Positions 9,235 to 17,420 of a DNA stretch of 64,000 nt are shown here, in pieces (the stretch's first letter is position 1; each line of letters begins with the position of its first letter). Both the position numbers and the translations under genes were made by a program. The stretch is taken from NCBI GenBank assembly GCA_029563035.1, contig JAKQTP010000087.1:19003-83002 (forward strand), written 5' to 3'. The DNA is from an archaeon (GTDB lineage: Archaea > Iainarchaeota > Iainarchaeia > CSSED10-239). The notes under the pieces are model-generated. The model did no database searches and was not told where the DNA came from. It was given only the letters and a program-made list of their open reading frames with translations.

Positions 9235-10176
9235 TTATTTGAAAACTCCTTTTTTAATTAAAATTTTCTGATAGGTTTCATTTATTTCTTTTAACATATC
9301 CTCCATTTCTTTCTTAACTTGATCAGGTTTATTTACATTAAAGTCTGGATGAAACATCATATTTAATATTTTCTTTCTCTTTTTTATTTCTTCAATTGTT
9401 GCATCGGGAGGACACCCAAATTTTTTTAAAAGCATTTCAAGAGAATCACTTTCTTTTTTTATTGATTCTTCCTTTCCCTCTTCCTTTTTTGAACTATAGC
9501 TCCATTTTTGATAATCCCATTTTTTCTCTTCACTTTTCTTTTTTTCTTTAATCTTAAATTTTGTTTTTATGCTTTCAAAAAACTTATTTTTTCCATAATC
9601 TTCATAACTCAAAAGAATTTCAATATATCCTTCACCACTATATTTTGAAGTAAATCTTAGTATACATTTCTTTTCTTTTTCTTTTTCTATTTTACCTATC
9701 TCCGCAGATTCAATTGTTGTAATATTTGGAGAAGATCTTATCTCAACCTTTACATTTAAAGCGTCTTCATTCCCTAAATTTTTAACTTTGATAGGAATTG
9801 AAGTTATTTCTCCTTCTTTTATCTCTTCTATGAACTCTTCTCTTAGAAATAGTTTAGGTCTTGAATTTCTCTCTTTTAAGGTATAAAGCGACCTCGTAGT
9901 TATACCTTCTTCAAGACACTTTTTACAGACAAGTCTTGAATAATTCCAGCAAGAAGAACAAACTTTTTGCCCACAAACAGGGCATCTTCTTTTATTTTTG
10001 GAGAATTTTATTATCTTTTCGCAGATGGAGCATCTTTCAATAAGATTTGGCTCTACCTTTGATGAATCTTTTTTCCTAGGCATCTTTATTTTTAGCCCAC
10101 AATTAAGGCAACTTAAGTATTTTTCATCGCCCTTGAATATTATAATGGCCCTACAATTGGGACAAAGTATCTTCAT
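9235..10176 (-). CDS. Zinc-ribbon, CARDB-like and J-domain protein
   Basis: 313 aa of unusual layout. Residues 1-35 form a zinc ribbon (CPNC ... CLNC); about 49-95 hold further Cys pairs (CSIC, CPVCGQKVCSSC, CKKC) like a double zinc ribbon or FYVE-like knuckle; about 118-215 look like a CARDB/beta-sandwich segment (IPIKVKNLGNEDALNVKVEI); then a lysine-rich linker; about 246-310 is a J-domain-like end with the HPD tripeptide in MFHPDFNVNK. J domains stimulate Hsp70 ATPases. The lack of a signal peptide suggests a cytosolic role. Function unknown; divergent from the next gene. Confidence 0.7.
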   Translation of the reverse strand: MKILCPNCRAIIIFKGDEKYLSCLNCGLKIKMPRKKDSSKVEPNLIERCSICEKIIKFSKNKRRCPVCGQKVCSSCWNYSRLVCKKCLEEGITTRSLYTLKERNSRPKLFLREEFIEEIKEGEITSIPIKVKNLGNEDALNVKVEIRSSPNITTIESAEIGKIEKEKEKKCILRFTSKYSGEGYIEILLSYEDYGKNKFFESIKTKFKIKEKKKSEEKKWDYQKWSYSSKKEEGKEESIKKESDSLEMLLKKFGCPPDATIEEIKKRKKILNMMFHPDFNVNKPDQVKKEMEDMLKEINETYQKILIKKGVFK

Positions 10177-10248
10177 GATAGTACTTGTAATAGGTAATCT
10201 TAAATATTTTTAGGAATTAATTATAATAAGGAAGCATTGGTGGGAAAA

Positions 10249-11082
10249 ATGAAAAAAAATAATGATAAAACTCCAAAACAGGACACTAAGAAAAAAACTA
10301 AAAAGTGGAGAATTCCTATACTTATAATTTTAGTATTGGCTTTAATGTTTACGGTGGTATTTTATGATGTTTATAAACTGGGCAATGAAAATGTACTTTT
10401 TCTTTTTGTAGACGAAGATAAAGGGAATCCTGGAATTGTTGAAGTATCTTCAATTATCCAGTTCTCTAATCTAAGGTCTAAAGAGAATAGCATTGATATC
10501 GATCCATTATCTACAAATACTAATTTAAACTCCTTAGGGATAAATATAAACAACTCATTGATGAAAGCCACAGATATAAAACAAGGAACTGAATACGCTA
10601 AAGAGATTTCAAAAGAGCAATCAAAGATTGATATACACAGAGTTGTTGTTATCGATTCTGAAACATTAAAAGAATTAGTTAATGTCGTTGGATATGTTCC
10701 TATTGATTTTAATCAACAGATTCTCATACTTGGCCTAAAAAGAGATATTGTTGCAAAAGGAAATGTTACCGGTATTATGGCTAAACAGATCCTTCAAGGA
10801 AAAGCATTTCCGATAGTTGATCCTACGAGCATACGAGATGTACCAGAAGTAAGCCTTTGGAGAGTAAAAAGCAAGATCATTGGAGAAATATCAATAAATC
10901 TACTTGACCATGCTAAATATGATAAGCAAACAAGAAAAGATATATATTACAAAATACTTAGATTGTATAGGGAGGATAAAATAAAAGTTTATAATAAGAA
11001 TGTGACCCTTATCCTAATGGACATATTGCCAGAAGGATTTGGTAGAACTATAATGGATTTTGTTGTCAATATCATAAGTTAG
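10249..11082 (+). CDS. Membrane-anchored protein with remote LytR-CpsA-Psr resemblance
   Basis: 277 aa from ATG 10249, chosen because GGTGG precedes it; the frame also opens at TTG 10237 and GTG 10240. A very basic N-terminus is followed by one membrane helix (IPILIILVLALMFTVVFYD), so the body is predicted outside. The segment IDIHRVVVIDSETLKELVNVVGYVP faintly recalls LCP/DUF4012 proteins (variants of FDHYVVVDF..LVDALGGV), which transfer glycopolymers. That link is tentative. It is followed at 8 bases by another anchored protein and then truD, probably one operon. Confidence 0.6.
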   Translation: MKKNNDKTPKQDTKKKTKKWRIPILIILVLALMFTVVFYDVYKLGNENVLFLFVDEDKGNPGIVEVSSIIQFSNLRSKENSIDIDPLSTNTNLNSLGININNSLMKATDIKQGTEYAKEISKEQSKIDIHRVVVIDSETLKELVNVVGYVPIDFNQQILILGLKRDIVAKGNVTGIMAKQILQGKAFPIVDPTSIRDVPEVSLWRVKSKIIGEISINLLDHAKYDKQTRKDIYYKILRLYREDKIKVYNKNVTLILMDILPEGFGRTIMDFVVNIIS

Positions 11083-11090
11083 GGATTTTT

Positions 11091-11744
11091 ATGCAAAAAG
11101 AAATATACGTAATTGCTACATTTATTATGGCTGTAGGACTTGCAGTAGCAGTTTATAATATTAGTATTTTAAATAATCAAAATACGCTACTTAGTCAAAG
11201 AATAACCACTCTTAATCAAGACATAACAAGACTTCAAAGCCAACAAACAATTCTTGAAAATAAGATCGCTGTACTCGAAGTTGCTAAATCTCAATATGAT
11301 TCTGTTGTTAGAAACTATACTTCTCAAATTCAAGATCTATTGAAGAAAAATGAGGTCTTGCAGCTTCAACTTAAATCATGGGACATACCTGTAATCTGGG
11401 TATCTAGTGAAGTTCAATGGACTTCTTCGACTTTGCATCCAAGTGATAATGTTCGACTTACTTTTAATCTAACAAATACCGCAAATGAAAATGCTCAGAA
11501 TATAAGAATTTCATTACCTGAATCTTATATGAGAGGATTTCAAGTAGTAAGAGTAACAGATCCAAGAGCAAGACTAATCAATAATGAAATTTCAATAGAT
11601 TCTCTTGCCCCCCACCAAACACTAAATTTTGAAGTAATCTTGAGTACGCAATCTTCAGGATTATATAGTGGGCCTTTGAGGATCAGGTGGACGGGTATTG
11701 GAGATTTTTTTACCTTGACTGAAATAAGTACTAGAGTTAACTAG
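11091..11744 (+). CDS. Membrane-anchored coiled-coil protein with CARDB-like domain
   Basis: 217 aa. A single N-terminal membrane helix (VIATFIMAVGLAVAVYNISI) is followed by a coiled coil at about residues 30-95, rich in Q/L heptads (TTLNQDITRLQSQQTILEN). The C-terminal 110 residues look like a beta-sandwich of the CARDB/NEW3 type (VRLTFNLTNTANENAQNIRI, SLAPHQTLNFEVILS). Predicted to face the exterior. Starts 8 bases after the preceding gene and ends 10 bases before truD, so probably cotranscribed. No specific function can be assigned. Confidence 0.7.
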   Translation: MQKEIYVIATFIMAVGLAVAVYNISILNNQNTLLSQRITTLNQDITRLQSQQTILENKIAVLEVAKSQYDSVVRNYTSQIQDLLKKNEVLQLQLKSWDIPVIWVSSEVQWTSSTLHPSDNVRLTFNLTNTANENAQNIRISLPESYMRGFQVVRVTDPRARLINNEISIDSLAPHQTLNFEVILSTQSSGLYSGPLRIRWTGIGDFFTLTEISTRVN

Positions 11745-11754
11745 AGATGCTTTC

Positions 11755-12900
11755 ATGGAAATAAAGAAGTATCCTGAAGACTTTCAAGTAGATGAAGTAA
11801 TAGACATTAAAAATGGAAAACATCTAGTATTCAAAGTAAAAAAAATAAATCGAGATACGATTGATGTAATTCACGAAATTTCAAGAAAAACAGGGGTGCC
11901 ATTTGGAAAATTTGGATTTGCAGGGCTTAAGGATAAGCATGCAGTTACTACTCAATACTTTTCTGTTGATAAACTCTACAAGGATATAATAAAAGGAATT
12001 GATATCAATGATGTAGAATTATCTGAGTTTTTTGAAGGGCAAAAGATTAATATTGGTGATCTGTTAGGAAATAATTTCAACATCCTTGTTAGGAACATCC
12101 CTGAAAATTTTAAAAATGTCATAAGGGCTAATATTCTAGAAATTGAAAAAAATTTTGGATTTCCAAATCTATTTGGAGAACAGAGATTTGGGGGAAATGA
12201 AGAAGTAGGTAGACTTATTTTGAGGGGTGAATTTAAAGAAGCGATTGAAAAATTTTTATTGAAAGAGACACTTTCCCCAGAAACAAGCGAATTGATAATA
12301 GAGAAAGAATATGCTAAAGCACTTGAATCATACCCAAAATTACGAAATGAAAGACAAATTTTAGAATATTTGTCAAAGTCACCCAATTACTCAAAAGCTT
12401 TTGTGATACTACCTCCTTCAACTTCTTCCCTCTTTGTTCATGCATACCAAGCAAAGATATTCAATGATGCAGTCCTAGAAAGAATAAAGGAGATTCCTAT
12501 TAATGAAGTTGAGATTGGTGATTTAGTTTCTATGGAAAAAGAAGGAAACTATAGTAGAACACAAGTAACAAAATCTAATATAGAAAGGATTAGAGGTGGA
12601 ATTAAAAAGGGGGAGATTAATGTCATATGCCCTTTAGTAGGATTTAACTCATTGATCCCCAAATCTCGTTTAGGTAAATCATTAATCAATATTTTAGAAA
12701 AAGATGGAATCAATAGAATAAATTTTCAAGTTAAAGAAGCCCCTTTTTTGGCATCTAATGGCGCATATAGAAATATCTTAGGAAAATACAAAGATCTTTC
12801 ATATAAGATTGAAGAAAATGGAGTAAGGTTTATGTTCTTTCTCTACAAAGGAGAATATGCAACAGTATTCTTGAATTACCTCACTTTTTCTTTATCTTGA
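11755..12900 (+). CDS. truD: tRNA pseudouridine synthase TruD
   Basis: 381 aa enzyme making pseudouridine 13 in tRNA (E. coli numbering). The catalytic motif GFAGLKDKHAVTTQYFSV (about residues 57-74) contains the conserved Lys-Asp pair; NFGFPNLFGEQRFG and the TRUD insertion domain follow. The N-terminus IKKYPEDFQVDEV is typical for archaeal TruD. Last gene of the 10.2-12.9 kb cluster. Its 3' end overlaps the convergent mbf1 gene by 20 bases. Confidence 0.95.
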   Translation: MEIKKYPEDFQVDEVIDIKNGKHLVFKVKKINRDTIDVIHEISRKTGVPFGKFGFAGLKDKHAVTTQYFSVDKLYKDIIKGIDINDVELSEFFEGQKINIGDLLGNNFNILVRNIPENFKNVIRANILEIEKNFGFPNLFGEQRFGGNEEVGRLILRGEFKEAIEKFLLKETLSPETSELIIEKEYAKALESYPKLRNERQILEYLSKSPNYSKAFVILPPSTSSLFVHAYQAKIFNDAVLERIKEIPINEVEIGDLVSMEKEGNYSRTQVTKSNIERIRGGIKKGEINVICPLVGFNSLIPKSRLGKSLINILEKDGINRINFQVKEAPFLASNGAYRNILGKYKDLSYKIEENGVRFMFFLYKGEYATVFLNYLTFSLS

Positions 12901-13372
12901 TTATATCGCCTATTGTTGTTTCTTTTAGATTTTGTTTTGATTTAGATATGTTTATGCCTTCATCAGATTTTTCTTTAAGTTTAATACTCAAAGTTTTTTC
13001 TAATTTTTGTATTAATTCATTAGAAAGAGCAAAACCTTCTGTTTCGATATGATGTATTATAGATTCTTTTTCATTCATTTTTCTAGCAAGATCCTTTTGT
13101 GACCACCCTTTTGATTCTCGAGCGTCTTTTATTACTATGTGATAATCTTCTACTAGCGCATACTCTTCCTTTGTCTTTACAGGTGCATTTATCCGAGACT
13201 TTAAAGGTAATGCGATCCCTTCTGAACTCATATCACCCTTACCATATTTGGACCAACTTTGATGGTCAACTCCAAATCTCGAACATTTATCGCAAACTTT
13301 TATACTGGCGCTTTCAACTTTAACATTGAATACTTTTCCATGTATAGTTTTGCCACATATTTCGCATATCAT
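12881..13372 (-). CDS. Archaeal multiprotein bridging factor 1 (aMBF1)
   Basis: 163 aa. An N-terminal zinc ribbon (CEICGKTIHGKVFNV ... CDKC, residues 3-33), a basic linker, then a Cro/C1 helix-turn-helix (about 80-135, ARESKGWSQKDLARKMNEKE). This is the exact layout of archaeal MBF1, a protein linked to ribosomes and translation. The C-terminal tail is lysine-rich. It is divergent from the PAN gene, with facing TATA-like boxes in the 158-base spacer, and overlaps truD at the 3' end. Confidence 0.92.
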   Translation of the reverse strand: MICEICGKTIHGKVFNVKVESASIKVCDKCSRFGVDHQSWSKYGKGDMSSEGIALPLKSRINAPVKTKEEYALVEDYHIVIKDARESKGWSQKDLARKMNEKESIIHHIETEGFALSNELIQKLEKTLSIKLKEKSDEGINISKSKQNLKETTIGDIIKIKKK

Positions 13373-13530
13373 CTTATCAATAGTTTTTTAATATCAATAT
13401 TTATAAGGGTTTTGAACTTTAGTCTTTTATTAAAAATGATATTCACTATTGTAAGATTTTTTTAAAATATTTCTTACATCAATGACACTCAATGTAGAAA
13501 CATTTATAAATCAGTGAAATCTAATATATC

Positions 13531-14754
13531 ATGTTCGGGGTGCTAATTGTGGACAGTAGTATTAAGTATCGGACAAAAAGGCTTGACGAAGAAGATGTTT
13601 ATGAAAACGATGTTCAATATAATGATAAAATAATAGAAAGATTAAAGCTCCTAGAAATTCAAAATAGAAGTTTTATTACGGAAAAAATTAGATTGGAAAA
13701 AGAGAATGAAAACCTCAAAAAAGAATTGGATAGATTGAATGCGCCCCCCTTGATTACAGGAGTTGTAGTTGAGGCAATAGATCCTTCTAAAATAATAATA
13801 AAAAGCTCTAGTGGTCCCAAATTTGTAGTAGGTGCATGTTCTAACGTAGATATAAAAGATCTTGTTCCTGGCGCATTAGTAGCTTGTAATCAAAGAAATC
13901 TTTCAATAATGGAAGTATTACCTTCTACAAAAGATCCAGAAGTTTGTGGGATGGAAGTTTTAGATAAAACTGGAGTTACATATTGTGAAATTGGTGGTTT
14001 AAGAGATCAAATAAATAAAATAAAAGAGACCGTAGAATTACCCCTTAAAAAACCAGAGTTATTTGATAAAGTCGGGATAGAGCCTCCGCACGGAGTCCTA
14101 CTACATGGGCCCCCTGGGAATGGTAAGACTTTAATCGTTAAAGCTGTTGCTAATGAAACTGATTCTACTTTTATTAGAGTCGTAGGATCAGAATTCGTTA
14201 GGAAATACATTGGAGAAGGGGCAAGAATGGTAAGAGAAGTTTTTAATCTTGCAAGAGAAAAATCTCCTTCAATTTTATTTATTGATGAAATTGATGCTAT
14301 AGGTGCAAGGCGTGTTGATACAGGTATAAGTGGGGATAGGGAAGTTGCAAGAACGATGATGCAACTTTTAGCTGAACTTGATGGATTTGATCCGAGAGGC
14401 CAAGTTAAGATCTTAGGAGCTACAAACAGAGTAGATATATTAGATCCTGCGCTTCTAAGGCCAGGTAGATTTGATAGACTAATTGAAATACCCCCGCCCA
14501 CAAAAGATGGATGTTTAGATATATTTAAAATCCATTCTAGAAACATGAATATCAAAAATCTTGATTATTCAGAAATCATTGATTTAATAGATGGCTTATC
14601 TGGTGCAGAAATTAGATCGCTATGCACAGAAGCTGGAATGGCTGCCATAAGAGAAGATCGAGATTATGTAACTTCCGAAGACTTTAAATGCTCAATATCT
14701 AGAATTGCATCATCGGAATATCCAAATAATTCCCTTATTGGTATGTATGGATGA
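13531..14754 (+). CDS. pan: Proteasome-activating nucleotidase (PAN)
   Basis: Hexameric AAA+ unfoldase that feeds proteins to the 20S proteasome, 407 aa (usual 390-430). Order: N-terminal coiled coil (about 30-70), OB domain (about 75-140), AAA+ core with Walker A GPPGNGKT (193-200; Asn where Thr is usual) and Walker B ILFIDEIDAIG, with RPGRFDR after. The C-terminus Met-Tyr-Gly fits the HbYX rule for opening the proteasome gate. ATG 13531 sits about 25 nt after TATA box TTTATAAA (13503-13510), suiting a leaderless start; GTG 13549, preceded by GGGGTG, is an alternative. The stop codon lies in a C/D box sRNA. Confidence 0.95.
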   Translation: MFGVLIVDSSIKYRTKRLDEEDVYENDVQYNDKIIERLKLLEIQNRSFITEKIRLEKENENLKKELDRLNAPPLITGVVVEAIDPSKIIIKSSSGPKFVVGACSNVDIKDLVPGALVACNQRNLSIMEVLPSTKDPEVCGMEVLDKTGVTYCEIGGLRDQINKIKETVELPLKKPELFDKVGIEPPHGVLLHGPPGNGKTLIVKAVANETDSTFIRVVGSEFVRKYIGEGARMVREVFNLAREKSPSILFIDEIDAIGARRVDTGISGDREVARTMMQLLAELDGFDPRGQVKILGATNRVDILDPALLRPGRFDRLIEIPPPTKDGCLDIFKIHSRNMNIKNLDYSEIIDLIDGLSGAEIRSLCTEAGMAAIREDRDYVTSEDFKCSISRIASSEYPNNSLIGMYG

Positions 14755-14803
14755 GGAAACCGACAGCGTCTGACGGATGATGAGAGATGGGCGGTCTGAC
14801 ATA
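14742..14803 (+). ncRNA. C/D box sRNA overlapping the 3' end of pan
   Basis: Boxes in order: C-like TGGATGA (14748-14754; one mismatch in the TGATGA core), D' CTGA (14770-14773), perfect C' ATGATGA (14777-14783), D CTGA (14796-14799). Spacers are 15 and 12 nt. TATG (14742-14745) and CATA (14800-14803) form a terminal stem. The D guide GATGGGCGGT pairs over ten bases, with one G-U wobble, to the universal 16S rRNA segment ACCGCCCGUC; the base opposite guide position 5 is C1402 (E. coli numbering). That nucleotide is 2'-O-methylated in E. coli. I found no target for the D' guide. Confidence 0.8.
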
Positions 14804-14870
14804 TTTTTTATTTTTACTAATCTATAGTAAACTTTATTTACCTTAAATTCTATTTTAATAGGGCGATTAT

Positions 14871-14972
14871 TTGAAAGCGGAGGAAGTTGCAGATTTAATT
14901 TTTGGGTATACCATATTTATTTTTAGTGTAGTAGCGGTTTTTCTTTGCTATTATTTTGAGAATTTTATATAA
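14871..14972 (+). CDS. Possible 33-aa single-helix membrane peptide
   Basis: TTG-started frame: acidic N-terminus (KAEEVADLIFG) then one hydrophobic helix (YTIFIFSVVAVFLCYYF). GGCGAT lies upstream at a fair distance. The first codons are GC-richer than the surrounding spacer, as in coding sequence. No recognised family. It converges with another tiny hydrophobic frame at 15004-15108. Confidence 0.35.
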   Translation: MKAEEVADLIFGYTIFIFSVVAVFLCYYFENFI

Positions 14973-15003
14973 ATTCAATTTTTATTATTTTATTTTTATA
15001 ACA

Positions 15004-15108
15004 TTATCTAAAATAGAAAAATATTTGTAAAGAGGACAATAAAAGCATCCCACATACTACAATAGTCATTGTTATTAATATAATTTTCTTTCTTTTTTCT
15101 GATTTCAT
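15004..15108 (-). CDS. Possible 34-aa single-helix membrane peptide
   Basis: ATG-started minus-strand frame with a basic N-terminus (MKSEKRKK) followed by a hydrophobic helix (IILITMTIVVCGMLLLSSL). No clear ribosome-binding site. The charge pattern suits a one-helix membrane peptide. Could be chance in AT-rich DNA. Confidence 0.3.
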   Translation of the reverse strand: MKSEKRKKIILITMTIVVCGMLLLSSLQIFFYFR

Positions 15109-15267
15109 ATATATGCAATCTTATTTAAGATTAAATATCTTTCTATACCAGATTCTAAGAAATATTATTTTTTAGAATATAAAAATAAGGATTATTTAGG
15201 TATATTTATCCATTTTAAAGTATTTTAGGCGAATGATTTAATAAAAAATAAAATATCTCGTCTAGGA

Positions 15268-15444
15268 TTGCTTTATATTATTTCCAATCTCATATTAATT
15301 GGTGATTATGTGTTATACTGCAATAATTTGAAGAAAGTACCTTTTCCACTATTAATTGAAAAGGCAATAGAGCATGCAAATACTGAAAAAAATGAAAAGA
15401 ACTTTGTACTATCAAACATATTTATGGAGATAGCTAAAGTATAA
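15268..15444 (+). CDS. Small ORF upstream of orc1/cdc6
   Basis: The frame is open from 15229 to TAA 15444. Possible starts are TTG 15268 (58 aa) and GTG 15310 (44 aa). The GTG is preceded directly by a strong GGTGAT site, so the shorter form is favoured. The shared tail KKVPFPLLIEKAIEHANTEK continues to SNIFMEIAKV and looks protein-like. It ends 28 bases before orc1/cdc6. Either a real small gene or the tail of a decayed larger one; family unknown. Confidence 0.4.
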   Translation: MLYIISNLILIGDYVLYCNNLKKVPFPLLIEKAIEHANTEKNEKNFVLSNIFMEIAKV

Positions 15445-15472
15445 AAACTTAAAATAATTTTTTTATTTAGTT

Positions 15473-16600
15473 ATGTCAAGTAAAATAAAAAATATCCTAA
15501 TGTGGGACGAATCATTGTTCAGAAATCCAGAAGTCTTCGATCTTAGTTACGTTCCGGAGGTTTTTAATTTTAGAGACAATGAACTTGAGGCTATATCACA
15601 TAATGTAAAGCCTTTAATTAAAGGAGATCTCCCCACAAATACCATAATTCTTGGACCAACAGGTACAGGTAAAACCACTTCTGTTAAGTTACTATTCAAA
15701 AATATTACTGAAGTTTCAAATGAGGTGATACCTGTATACATTAATTGTCAGTTTCATTATCGGGAATTTTCTATAATGTCTCAAATTTTTAAAGGAATTT
15801 TTGGATACCCCCCAGTAGAAACTGGTAAACCTCTGACAACACTATACGAGTATACTATGGGAGAATTACAAAAAAAAGACAAAAGATTACTTGTAGCATT
15901 AGACGATGTTGATTTTTTATTTCATGTTAACGTTGCAGAAAACATTCTTTATAAAATCCTAAGGGCACATGAGATATTTCCTGGTGTTAAAACAGGAATT
16001 ATTGGAATTGTTACGGACAATGCATTTTCGTTTAAGGTTTCTGAAAAAATTAGAACAGTATTCATGCCAAATGAAGTTCACTTTAAGCCTTACTCACAGT
16101 CTACAATATCAGATATTCTTAGATATCGTTGTGACATCGGGCTATATCCGGGAGTAATGGATGAAGAAGTTTTAGATAAAATTTCGGAGATAACTTTTGA
16201 TAAAGGAGATTTAAGGCTAGGGATAAGGGGAATAAAAGAAGCAGGAATGTTAGCAGAGCTTGAAGCTAGACGGAAAATAACTGTTGGCGATGTTGAAAAA
16301 GCAATTGATCGGATAAGTTCTTTTCTTCATGTTGAAAATGTCTTTGATGGTTTATCCAATTCTGATGTAAAAGTTCTAAAAACTATAGCCTTAAATTCCG
16401 GTAAATTTACAAAAGCCAACGATTTCTTCAATATTTTATCTGGAGAAATGTCATATGAACTATTTAGAAAAGTTACAACAAAACTTGAAAATCTTAAGCT
16501 CATAGATATTCAACGGGCACAATCTAGAGGTCGCGGTAAACAAAATTTAATTCATTTAAGGGTACCAAAAGAAGCAGTACTTGAAATTATTAGAGAATAA
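15473..16600 (+). CDS. cdc6: Orc1/Cdc6 replication initiator
   Basis: 375 aa origin-binding AAA+ protein and helicase loader. Walker A GPTGTGKTTS (about residues 61-70), Walker B LLVALDDVDFLF (about 141-152), sensor region GIVTDNAFSF, and a C-terminal winged helix (about 290-375). The size is typical for archaeal Orc1. The 700-base stretch before it is AT-rich and could hold an origin, since archaeal origins often lie next to orc1/cdc6, but I see no convincing origin recognition boxes. Confidence 0.95.
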   Translation: MSSKIKNILMWDESLFRNPEVFDLSYVPEVFNFRDNELEAISHNVKPLIKGDLPTNTIILGPTGTGKTTSVKLLFKNITEVSNEVIPVYINCQFHYREFSIMSQIFKGIFGYPPVETGKPLTTLYEYTMGELQKKDKRLLVALDDVDFLFHVNVAENILYKILRAHEIFPGVKTGIIGIVTDNAFSFKVSEKIRTVFMPNEVHFKPYSQSTISDILRYRCDIGLYPGVMDEEVLDKISEITFDKGDLRLGIRGIKEAGMLAELEARRKITVGDVEKAIDRISSFLHVENVFDGLSNSDVKVLKTIALNSGKFTKANDFFNILSGEMSYELFRKVTTKLENLKLIDIQRAQSRGRGKQNLIHLRVPKEAVLEIIRE

Positions 16601-16634
16601 CCTTTAAAAGTAATTCATATCTTTTTTAGTTCAA

Positions 16635-17420
16635 ATGAGAATACTTGTAACTAATGATGACGGTTATGGAAGAGAAGGACTAAATAGCCTTATAGAAGTT
16701 GCCGAATCTTTGGGGGAGGTAGTAGTTGTAGCCCCCAAAGAAAACTGCAGTGGTATTGGACATAGTTATTCTATATTTAAAAAAATTGGAGTTGAAGAGG
16801 TATACTTAGAAAATAAAAAAAGAACAGACTATGTTGTTTCTGGGACCCCTGTAGACTGTGTCGCTCTATCTATAAGACATTTCATGAAAGAAAAAATTGA
16901 CTTGATTCTTTCTGGAATAAATCACGGAGAGAATATATCTTACGATATATATTACTCGGGTACTGTTTCAGCTGCAAGAGAAGGTATAATAAACGGAATA
17001 CCTTCAATAGCAATTTCTTCAAGTGACTATTTTAATCCTATGTTTGAAACTGCAACAAAATTTTTAGAAATACTTTTCAATTCTTGGAACTTTTCTAAGT
17101 TGCCAACTGATACGCTTCTTAACATAAATGTTCCTTCTGTGCCCTTCAATGAACTAAAAGGTATTGAAGTAACACGACTAGGTAGGAGAGTGTACTATGA
17201 TGAACCATTCGAAACTGATAACGAAGGAGGTAAGATGGTCTTTAAAGTATTCGGTAAAACTCCCGGGGGTTTTGTAGAAGATGGTACCGACTACTCTGCA
17301 TTATTACAGAATAAAATTTCTTTGACGCCAATACACCTAGATGCAACAAATCATAATGAAATTAGATCGTGGAAGGATGTAATAAACTTAGATAAAATAA
17401 TTGATACGTTTAATTATTAA
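16635..17420 (+). CDS. surE: 5'/3'-nucleotidase SurE
   Basis: 261 aa metal-dependent phosphatase acting on nucleoside monophosphates. The N-terminal motif MRILVTNDDGYGREGLNSL contains the metal-binding Asp-Asp pair; VSGTPVDCVALSI, LILSGINHGENIS and YSGTVSAAREG are the other family signatures. Follows orc1/cdc6 after 34 bases. Its stop overlaps that of the convergent mtxX gene by 4 bases. Confidence 0.95.
   Translation: MRILVTNDDGYGREGLNSLIEVAESLGEVVVVAPKENCSGIGHSYSIFKKIGVEEVYLENKKRTDYVVSGTPVDCVALSIRHFMKEKIDLILSGINHGENISYDIYYSGTVSAAREGIINGIPSIAISSSDYFNPMFETATKFLEILFNSWNFSKLPTDTLLNINVPSVPFNELKGIEVTRLGRRVYYDEPFETDNEGGKMVFKVFGKTPGGFVEDGTDYSALLQNKISLTPIHLDATNHNEIRSWKDVINLDKIIDTFNY

Noticed and set aside
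14755..14769. rRNA target for the D' guide of the sRNA
   Set aside because: The best partial match I recalled, a TGTCGG segment of 23S rRNA, does not pair next to box D', so the +5 position would be unpaired.
15110..15300. Origin recognition boxes before orc1/cdc6
   Set aside because: The stretch is AT-rich but I found no repeated G-run-containing box of the archaeal type.
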